Part shown: positions 1 through 5,722 of the stretch, piece after piece
Numbering within the stretch: position 1 is the first letter of the stretch
Layout: each line of letters opens with the position of its first letter
Assembly: GCA_964430205.1 (NCBI GenBank)
Contig: CAYSER010000034.1
Location: forward strand, 1-7,721
DNA from: CAJBLF01 sp964430205
Lineage (GTDB): Bacteria > Patescibacteriota > Gracilibacteria > Absconditabacterales > Absconditicoccaceae
DNA length: 7,721 nucleotides
Direction of reading: 5' to 3'
Position numbers and translations under genes: made by a program
Notes under the pieces: model-generated
Databases searched by the model: none
What the model was told of the DNA's origin: nothing
What the model saw: only the letters and a program-made list of their open reading frames with translations

Positions 1-1
1 A

Positions 2-775
2 TTCGATATTGAACACTTTTTACGCAGAGTGCTGAGAAACTGGTACTGGTTTGTATTAATGTTTTTTATTGGCTACGGAATTGCATGGATGTACAGTAAA
101 TATTATGCCCAGAATATTTATGGTCAGGCTATCGAAGATTTCTCCTGAGGCAATATCCAATCTCAAGGAGTTGTTTCTTCCAAAGATATCGAAATACTTT
201 CCGGGAAACTCGTGGATACCCTTTATAAACAGAAGAAGAACATCGTTTTCAATAACTTCAAATCATCTGATACTATCGTGCTCAATTTCGATTCACTCAT
301 TTCTACCCATATCAATGATGTCCAGATAAAGAATGTTCCCGGAGAGAACACTTCTTTGCTCAAATGATCCATCATCGCTCGCTTCAATTTCAATTACATC
401 AAGAAGACCGATCTTCTGGATGAGGTCGATAAGTATATCAAACAAAGGCTCTATGATAGGATGAAAGTCTATACCGTCGATACTTCATCCATCGTCTTTT
501 TCAACGATATGAAGCAAGAGACATGACATATCTTAATCATCCCTACCAAAGTGGATATCAAACAGTACTATGATTTCGAAAAGGATATTAATGGTGTGGT
601 TTCCGATATGAAAGAGCGTATCGTAGGGCTGTCCGAAGAAAAGGCCAGAGAGGTCATCTTCTCTTATCCAGAGATCGCTTCATTTACCATCACTATCAGA
701 CCTCCATGGTACACAACGGTCGCCAAGCTGAAATCCAGAATCAAGATCTCTGTCAATGGATCGTCCATCAGATAG
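2..775 (+). CDS. Membrane-anchored protein of unknown function, 5' end outside window
   Basis: Read with TGA as glycine, the frame is open from the window edge to TAG at 773-775, giving 257 residues. In-frame TGA codons lie at 146, 365 and 524. The start lies upstream of the window. A hydrophobic, aromatic-rich segment (visible residues about 14-31, WYWFVLMFFIGYGIAW) follows a basic stretch (FLRRVLRN), as in a single membrane anchor with the N-terminus inside. The remaining 220 or so residues are hydrophilic and mixed alpha/beta, probably outside the membrane. The C-terminal 50 residues (VGLSEEKAREVIFSYPEI, then RPPWY, then SRIKISV) resemble the tail of large surface proteins of unknown function that I associate with other Patescibacteria; this is recollection, not a search. 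I cannot name a function. It converges on the ssb-like gene across a shared terminator. Confidence 0.75.
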
Positions 776-822
776 ATTATCAGTCGTATCGTATCAACCT
801 ATTGCACTCCATCGCTTATGTC

Positions 823-854
823 AAAAAAACCCGTCTCTTAGGACAGGTTTTTTT
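823..854. terminator. Bidirectional rho-independent terminator
   Basis: Seven A (823-829), a stem CCCGTCT (830-836), loop CTTA (837-840), the opposite arm GGACAGG (841-847) and seven T (848-854). The stem has one C-A mismatch (832/845) and one T-G wobble (836/841), extended by A-T pairs. Either strand reads as a hairpin followed by a T run. It lies 47 bases after the stop of the upstream plus-strand gene and 19 bases after the stop of the minus-strand ssb-like gene, so it can end both. Confidence 0.85.
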
Positions 855-873
855 GAATCTTTTTGCTATTCGT

Positions 874-1206
874 TTAGAATGGTAAGTCGTCGTTTTCTTC
901 TTTTTTATTGCTACCCTTGCTTTCATTCCCAGCGCCTTGTTCCAATCTCCGTGCTGTGATGCTATTGAATCGTCTTCATGGCTGGGTCTTGGACTCGTTC
1001 ACCCTGGTGTTTATGTAGACGGTAATCAGATCTCCGATCTTGACGTTGCTGAGTAATTCTGTCTTCTCTTTGAAGAAATCTACTGCCAATCATCATTTGT
1101 ACTCCCTGTCTGTTTCTTCTTCCAATACGATCGTTTGCTTTTCTAATCCATTGACTCCGATGGTCTCTTTTGGTCAGATGAATTTAACGGTTCCTGTGTA
1201 CTGCAT
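874..1206 (-). CDS. Small SSB-like OB-fold protein (DUF3127-like) with DDLPF tail
   Basis: 110 residues when TGA is read as glycine (TGA at residues 11, 38, 39 and 77). The body has the short beta-rich pattern of single-stranded-DNA-binding OB folds: VKFIGPKETIGVNG, QTIVLEEETDREY, LAVDFFKEKTELL, KIGDLITVYIN, RRFNSITARRLE. This most resembles the DUF3127 group. A polar, low-complexity linker (residues about 89-104) leads to the C-terminal NDDLPF, the acidic tip by which SSB proteins recruit replication and repair partners. The likely role is ssDNA binding in replication or repair; that it is the cell's main SSB is not shown. The start is ATG at 1206, since a TAG lies two codons upstream in frame. 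There is no Shine-Dalgarno sequence. It is the last gene of the der-lspA cluster. The start region is duplicated on the far side of the N gap, and the tandem TGA-TGA at residues 38-39 is notable. Confidence 0.85.
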
Positions 1207-1241
1207 TTGCTATGTGATAATGAATAAAACAATTTTACGAG
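1187..1241. repeat. Left copy of a 55-base duplicate flanking the gap
   Basis: These 55 bases are identical to 1342-1396. The match begins exactly at the last base of the gap on the right side and ends exactly at its first base on the left side. It contains the start codon of the ssb-like gene. This is best read as an unmerged contig overlap and not a biological repeat. Confidence 0.95.
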
Positions 1242-1341
1242 NNNNNNNNNNNNNNNNNNNNNNNNNNNNNNNNNNNNNNNNNNNNNNNNNNNNNNNNNNN
1301 NNNNNNNNNNNNNNNNNNNNNNNNNNNNNNNNNNNNNNNNN
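1242..1341. other. Assembly gap of exactly 100 N
   Basis: Exactly 100 undetermined bases, a conventional placeholder for a gap of unknown size. Both flanks are the same 55 bases, so the true distance is probably minus 55: deleting the Ns and one copy gives continuous sequence with 111 bases between the lspA stop and the ssb-like start. Confidence 0.95.
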
Positions 1342-1396
1342 ACGGTTCCTGTGTACTGCATTTGCTATGTGATAATGAATAAAACAATTTTACGAG
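1342..1396. repeat. Right copy of the 55-base duplicate flanking the gap
   Basis: Identical to 1187-1241. It carries a second copy of the ssb-like start codon (1361-1359), which would otherwise lead straight into the gap. The same overlap explanation applies. Confidence 0.95.
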
Positions 1397-1472
1397 GGAC
1401 TAAGGATATTCTTTTTGTTATCTCTGTCATCTGTCTCTCTCGGTCTTATTATCGTTGGGTGGTTGTATGGTT

Positions 1473-1889
1473 TTATCTTTTTTTTTCAAGCGTAACTCTC
1501 ATAATCCATATGCCTACTCCGATACATAGCAGGACATCTGCGCCATTGAAGACAGGGAAATTCCAGAGTCCGATATCTATAAAATCCCTGACTCATCAGT
1601 AGAGGATCCTGTCTATGAGATTGCCGGCAGTCCCAGCTATCAGGAATGCAGTGATGATCCGACTGATTTTTCTCTTTATGAAAAGCCGGAGGAATGCTCC
1701 TATACCGAGCACGCTTATGATGATCGTGACTATGAGAGGAACGGGTAATGACCATGAAATGCCCGTATTGAATACGGGAAGAATCACCATCGAACCGTCC
1801 AGATATCTTAGTGTGTAAAATAGGTATTTGGATGCCAAATCTATCCCTATCATGATGATGACTAATGTCCGGAGCTTGATGTGTTTCAT
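1473..1889 (-). CDS. lspA: Lipoprotein signal peptidase II (prolipoprotein signal peptidase)
   Basis: 138 residues, slightly shorter than most LspA proteins. This inner-membrane aspartyl protease cleaves the signal peptide from lipidated prolipoproteins. The family landmarks are in order: IDLASK (16-21), FNTGISW (40-46), GNLIDR (89-94), VRDFID with catalytic D102, and FNGAD with catalytic D118. Four hydrophobic segments lie at roughly 7-27, 50-70, 76-96 and 116-133. Residues 98-99 are encoded by TGA-TGA; with the standard code the protein would stop just before the catalytic half. The ATG at 1889 is chosen; a TTG directly before it in frame is the alternative. There is no Shine-Dalgarno sequence, only a T/C-rich leader. 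It starts 38 bases after the der stop and is probably cotranscribed with it. Its presence implies that the organism makes lipoproteins. Confidence 0.95.
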
Positions 1890-1927
1890 CAAAAAGGTAG
1901 CAGGTAAAAAAGGTAATGTATTTCTTC

Positions 1928-3325
1928 TTATTCTTCAGGTTTTTGTAACCTGGAATCCGTCCTTTCCTTGAATCTGATAACAATGGGCGTCCCTATGAAT
2001 CCGAAATGTTTCCTGATGACATTCTCTACTCGTCTCTTGAATGCAAAGTTTGCTCTGGATTTGTGGTTAACGAACGCAAGGAATGTTGGAGCATTGATGT
2101 CAACTTGTGTGATATACATGATCTTACATGCCTTGTTTTTGGGAAACCTAGGTGGTCTGCTGATAAACTCCTTTCCTATGACATCGTTCAACTCACTCGT
2201 CTCTATCCTTTTTTCCGCCTCTTTCTTTATCTTCCCGACAACGCCAAAGATCTCCTTTACTCCTTTCTTGGTCAATGCAGAGATAGGGAAAATCGGCATA
2301 TATTTTGCGAAGTCCATCATGGCGTATGATTTCTTGATAAGGAAATCTAGCTGTTTCTTTTCGAGCAGATCGATCTTATTCAAACAAACGATCATCGGCA
2401 ATGCCAGGTTGTTTATCTCTTGGATGAGGGTCATGTCCCTATGTGAGATTCACTCTGTACCGTCGACGATGAAGAGAATGATCGGCCTGACGAATTCTAA
2501 CATGTCCAGCGTCTTATCGTTCGCTATCTTCTCTATCCCATGTACGCTTCCTTTCTTTCTTATGCCAGCGGTGTCGTATACCTTATATTTCTTTTTCTCC
2601 AAAATGAATTCTCAGGTGACATAGTCACGCGTGGTTCATGGGATATTCTCTACCTTTGCTAGTGGTTTTCCTACTAGCGTGTTGAGCAAGGTGGATTTGC
2701 CGGCATTCGGTTTCCCTATGATTGCTATATGCGTGTACTTGGTGTCTTTAGTGGCCGGCAAATCCACCTTCGTTTCCTCTAATCCTCCACCACTCTGTGG
2801 TTCCCCTCCTTTATCAAGGAGGTAAGGGGATGACTTCAGTAATGCTTTAGCGACAACGTTTCTCACTTCTTCGAGATTATTGCCTTTCTTGGCGCTGATA
2901 CCGATGATATGATCGAATCCTAGATCGAAGTAATCATTTACTGCCAGATCATAATCCTTTTCCTTGTGCTTGATGTCAACCTTATTGATGATGAGGATGG
3001 TATCTTTTTTCTTATTCTTTTTGGTGATATAGGAGAAAATCTGCTGTTCCTTTGCGGTTACGCCGACACTGTCGTCGATCACAAAAAGGATCAGATCAGA
3101 TTCGTCGATGATTTGTTGGATGAGCGGCTGCTCTTCTGTGAAATCATGCAACCCCGGACTATCGAGAAAAGTGACTCTACCGATGTCGTCGATCGTGGTC
3201 TCATGTTGAATGATATCTCTGGTTGTTCATGGAATGTCCGTCACGATCGCCCTGAATTGGCCGATAAGCCTATTGAAGAGCGTAGATTTTCCGACATTGG
3301 TGGAACCGACTAATCAAACTTTCAT
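1928..3325 (-). CDS. der: Ribosome-assembly GTPase Der (EngA)
   Basis: 465 residues, the normal length for Der, a tandem-GTPase factor needed to mature the 50S subunit. GTPase domain 1: P-loop GSTNVGKST (7-15), switch PGTTRD (32-37), DSPG (55-58), NKVD (114-117), SAKKG (144-148). GTPase domain 2: GKPNAGKST (204-212), PGTTRD (229-234), DTAG (251-254), the Der signature IRKKG then HGIEKIA (255-268), NKID (316-319), SAL (349-351). A KH-like domain fills about 370-465. In-frame TGA lies at residues 4, 33, 230, 238 and 292; residues 33 and 230 are the invariant glycines of both PGTTRD motifs, strong evidence for UGA as glycine. The ATG at 3325 is chosen because the P-loop follows at the usual distance; there is no Shine-Dalgarno sequence. 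The interdomain linker (about 162-195) carries a Gly-rich insertion encoded by a palindromic element. Confidence 0.97.
2789..2829. repeat. Palindromic element inside the der linker
   Basis: Two adjacent hairpins lie in coding sequence. ACCAC-TCT-GTGGT is at 2789-2801. CCTCCTT-TATC-AAGGAGG is at 2805-2822, with outer CC (2803-2804) able to pair with the GGGG at 2826-2829 across a bulge. The element encodes the Gly/Pro/Leu-rich stretch between the two GTPase domains (PYLLDKGGEPQSGGG), which family members do not conserve. It resembles the short palindromic repeats dispersed through some bacterial genomes, including within genes. Whether it recurs in this genome cannot be seen from one window. 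Confidence 0.55.
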
Positions 3326-3334
3326 ACCAAAAAG

Positions 3335-3422
3335 TTTCGCGATAAAATGATAAAAAAACATTTCGCACGATAAAATGATAAATTTTTCCTCATCCGTTTC
3401 CGCGGATGTTTATCGTTTTATC
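3335..3422. promoter_or_regulatory. Repeat-and-hairpin region between divergent der and rsmH
   Basis: The 14-mer GATAAAATGATAAA occurs at 3341-3354 and 3369-3382, each copy preceded by TTTCGC (at 3335, and at 3361 with two extra bases). An inverted copy, TTTATCGTTTTATC, lies at 3409-3422 and differs at one position, which would still pair as T-G. Between the second and inverted copies is CATCCG-TTTCCG-CGGATG (3391-3408). The whole could fold as a long stem or act as a multi-site operator. The nearest copy ends 15 bases from the der start. MraZ-type TGGG boxes were not seen. A separate hairpin, CCTTTT-ATAG-AAAAGG, lies at 3455-3470. A regulatory function is inferred from position and symmetry only. 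Confidence 0.5.
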
Positions 3423-3448
3423 ATTCCCGATTTCATGGAATTTTTCAT
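3410..3448 (-). CDS. Possible 12-codon leader peptide upstream of der
   Basis: On the minus strand an AGGAGAG purine tract lies a few bases before an ATG (3448) that opens MKNSMKSGMIKR and stops at TAA (3412-3410) inside the inverted repeat. This is the best Shine-Dalgarno-like sequence before any start in the window, and it is followed at once by the hairpin at 3391-3408, an arrangement like a leader peptide with an attenuator. Against it, the peptide has no run of a regulatory amino acid, the hairpin has no T tract, and the purine tract is only the complement of a CTCTCC stretch. I see no convincing promoter upstream. Confidence 0.2.
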   Translation of the reverse strand: MKNSMKSGMIKR

Positions 3449-3551
3449 CTCTCTCCTTTTATAGAAAAGGGTTGAAAAATCAATCGTACTTGCTTATTTC
3501 GGATAAATCATTAGTACTGTTTTCTATCTGTTTATCTTATTTTTCTCGCTT

Positions 3552-4430
3552 ATGTTGCTTCATACCCCAGTCATGCTCAATGAAGTATGCGATTATCTCC
3601 CTGCATGATCGAAGCTGATCGTCGATTGTACCCTTGGACATGGTGGACATGCTGTCAACCTGTTGTCTATTGCAACAGAAGCGAAGCTGATGGGGTTCGA
3701 TATCGATGAAAAAATGCTCAAGAAGGCAGAATCCAGAATCCAGAATGGAGAATGAGATATCTCACGCAGGATAACCTATGTCCATGGAAATTATGCAGAG
3801 ATAAAAGATGTTTTGAAGTGAAGGAAGGCCGATTATATCTTGAATGACCTTGGTGTGAATCTCGAGCATTTCAAGGATGTCAGTCGCTGATTCAGCATTA
3901 GGGGCGAGGCGCCGTTGGATATGAGATTCGATACGTCCAAGGGATCTACGGCTGCGGATATCCTGGCCAAATATACGACAGACCAACTCACCCATATATT
4001 TGAGCAATATGCGGATTTTTCTTCTCCCAAAGCGCGTGAACTCGCCCAGCATATCGTTAGTGCCAGGAGACAAACCCCTATTGAGACGACGCAGGAATTC
4101 AAGAAGATTTTGAATGATTGCGGTCTCGGAGATCCTGCTTCGACGGTAATTTTCCAAGCGTTGAGGATCGAAACCAACAAGGAATTGGATAATCTGAAAA
4201 CGTTTTTGACAGAATTCCCAGAATGTCTAAGTTCGGGTTGAAGATGCGTGATAATTACCTATCATAGCATCGAAGATAGATTGGTCAAACAGGCATTCAA
4301 TGCTCTTGTCTCTGCATGAGGCTATAGGTTGTTGACCAAGAAGCCCCTCCTTCCTCACTACACGGAGGTCGCTAGGAATAGGGCTGCAAGAAGCGCAAAG
4401 ATGAGGATACTCGAAAGAATCAATGACTAA
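3552..4430 (+). CDS. rsmH: 16S rRNA (cytosine-1402-N4)-methyltransferase RsmH (MraW)
   Basis: 292 residues, near the usual 300-315. It transfers a methyl group from SAM to N4 of C1402 in the 16S rRNA decoding site. Family signatures: HTPVMLNEV (4-12), the SAM-binding loop DCTLGHGGHA (25-34), FDID (49-52), NDLGV (98-102), RGFS (112-115), PLDMRFD (121-127), and GGRCVITYHSIEDR (229-242). TGA encodes glycine at residues 19, 68, 90, 113, 230 and 256, including the conserved glycines of RGFS and GGR. The ATG at 3552 is the first start after an in-frame TAA at 3504 and places HTPV where the family has it; ATG 3573 would cut off that motif. No Shine-Dalgarno sequence is present, only a T/C-rich leader. 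It heads a cluster with the ftsL-like gene, the usual rsmH-ftsL order. No mraZ precedes it. Confidence 0.97.
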
Positions 4431-4487
4431 TGAGAAACGGACGAATTATTCCTCATTACCTATCGTACTATGATAAGAGTCCATACG

Positions 4488-4516
4488 TCTACACTACCAT
4501 TATTATTACTTATAAA
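4488..4516 (+). promoter_or_regulatory. Possible sigma70-type promoter before the ftsL-like gene
   Basis: TCTACA (4488-4493, 4 of 6 to TTGACA), a 17-base spacer, and TATAAA (4511-4516, 5 of 6). This would start transcription about 14 bases before the ATG at 4537. The 106-base space after rsmH gives room for it. AT-rich background makes chance matches likely. Confidence 0.35.
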
Positions 4517-4536
4517 TTTTTAATTCGTTTCAACGC

Positions 4537-4926
4537 ATGAGGACATTCGCTTTTATTCCAGGACAAGTGAATAAAGTATACACCTGAATCGTTACTAAGT
4601 ACAAACACTATGACAGCATCGTAGAGCTTGTAAAAGTCAGCGCTTTGTGATTCTTTCTCTTGATCTGCTGATTCTTCTATCTTTATTATGTCAACCTTTC
4701 CTCGACTCGTGGATACTTTCTCAAAGAGGCTAATCAGGATATATCTGCAATCTCCTTCAAATATGAAATACTCAAAACCAAGCTGCTTGACTATAAACAA
4801 CAGAATCGGGACGCGGTCCAATCCACTAATTTCAAAAGGGATGTCGTTGACGTAAGCGCTGAGATCGTGAAAATCCCAGGCGTTGTCCAATTCGGATTTA
4901 TCCCTGCTAAGGATCAGCTCAATTAG
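4537..4926 (+). CDS. Short bitopic membrane protein, FtsL/FtsB-like divisome candidate
   Basis: 129 residues when TGA is glycine (residues 17, 38 and 45); under the standard code it vanishes. A short cytoplasmic N-terminus leads to one membrane segment (about 32-52, VKVSALGFFLLICGFFYLYYV), then SSTRGYFLKEANQD and a predicted coiled coil (about 60-92). Short length, a single transmembrane helix, an adjoining coiled coil and a place just after rsmH are the hallmarks of FtsL, which with FtsB and FtsQ activates septal peptidoglycan synthesis. The STRGY sequence straight after the membrane is like that in small proteins at this locus in other Patescibacteria, as I recall it. FtsL is poorly conserved, so the call rests on architecture and position. 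The ATG at 4537 is the first start after an in-frame TAA at 4513. A 39-base gap leads to the next gene. Confidence 0.6.
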
Positions 4927-4965
4927 CATATTTCCCTCTATTCTTCCTCTATTTTTCTCTCCTGC

Positions 4966-5688
4966 ATGATCGATAGGACAATCCAAAAGAATATTGAACT
5001 TTTGCAATGATTCTATAGGTTCCTCTATCTATGAATGTTTTTGGAGAAATACATCAAAGAACACGATATCTCTTCATCTGCATCGGATTTCTCCCTTTCC
5101 ACTTCTGATAAGAAAAGCTTTGTGATGAAGTGATCCATTATCAAGAAATTGCTTTCCGATATCTATGCTCATCCGGACAAGAAGAATATCTTCTGATATA
5201 TGGTGGAATTGAATTCGTTCAAGGGAATCTTTTCTGTGACTAGGGAGATGATCGAGACTCAGCCCGCTTTCAGGTCGTTTCTCAAGAAAAGGCTCAAAGA
5301 GGATTATTTCGCTTTTGAACAGATCATCAGATTCGTGAGGAATGTTCTCAATCATATCGAGACCGCTGATGTCAGGATCAAACTCGATGATTTTATCAAG
5401 CAGAAGGACTATCTCTCCAAGGATCAGCATGTCGCTGACCTCTCGTTCCTTATGAAATATGCCGAACATTTCGTAGAGTGGACATGAAGCAAGGAATATG
5501 GGCTTTCGATCGATATCGATTTCCGCAAGATCAAAGAAGGACAGAAACTCTTTGATATCGTCCCTTTGCATCAGCTCTACCTCTTGGCTGAATTCTGTTT
5601 CAACATCTCCGAGATCTTCAGGAATACCCTGACGCGTACCCCTACTCGTCACATCACTCCAAGGCCATCTAGACCATCTCGCCGTTAA
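4966..5688 (+). CDS. Helical protein of unknown function with HEPN-like RNxxxH motif
   Basis: 240 residues; TGA is glycine at codons 5008, 5032, 5131, 5194 and 5485. The start is the first ATG after the TAG that ends the ftsL-like gene; the leader is T/C-rich with no Shine-Dalgarno sequence. There is no signal peptide or clear membrane segment. The composition predicts mostly alpha helix, with many Lys, Glu, Phe and Ile. At residues 125-130, RNVLNH fits the catalytic R-polar-xxx-H motif of HEPN ribonucleases and lies near the end of a helical stretch (FAFEQIIRFVRNVLNHIE), as in that family. The motif has only three fixed residues, so this is a suggestion. The C-terminus (about 223-240) is a basic Arg/Pro/Thr tail, RTPTRHITPRPSRPSRR, likely disordered and possibly nucleic-acid binding. 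Its place after the ftsL-like gene could instead mean a division role. It converges with the gene at 5713. Confidence 0.75.
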
Positions 5689-5710
5689 TTCGATGAAATT
5701 ATTTTTTCGC

Positions 5711-5722
5711 TACTATATAGTA
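5711..5722. repeat. Perfect 12-base palindrome between convergent genes
   Basis: TACTATATAGTA equals its own reverse complement. It covers the TAG stop of the minus-strand gene and lies 22 bases past the stop of the plus-strand gene. It is AT-rich and short, so chance is possible. No GC-rich terminator stem was seen in this junction. Confidence 0.3.

Noticed and set aside
551..775. A separate short gene starting at 551 after a stop at 524.
   Set aside because: The preceding TGA is a glycine codon here and the frame is open from the window edge, so this is the C-terminal part of one larger protein.
1486..1983. A 165-codon minus-strand frame over the lspA region, and similar long antisense frames at 4510-5007 and 5074-5652.
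   Set aside because: They are out of frame with, or antisense to, genes with clear family motifs or membrane and coiled-coil architecture, and their translations show no motif.
1968..2624. A 218-codon plus-strand frame antisense to der, with hydrophobic stretches that look like a membrane protein.
   Set aside because: It is the complement of the second GTPase and KH domains of Der, whose motifs are complete; the hydrophobicity comes from reading antisense codons.
3472..3500. Candidate rsmH promoter TTGAAA, 17 bases, TATTTC.
   Set aside because: The -10 box matches poorly and the region is very AT-rich; several equally weak alternatives exist.
4430..4624. A 64-codon plus-strand frame whose ATG overlaps the rsmH stop (TAATG) and is open with TGA as glycine.
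   Set aside because: It overlaps the start of the ftsL-like gene in another frame, has no recognisable domain, and most of its length is AT-rich intergenic sequence.
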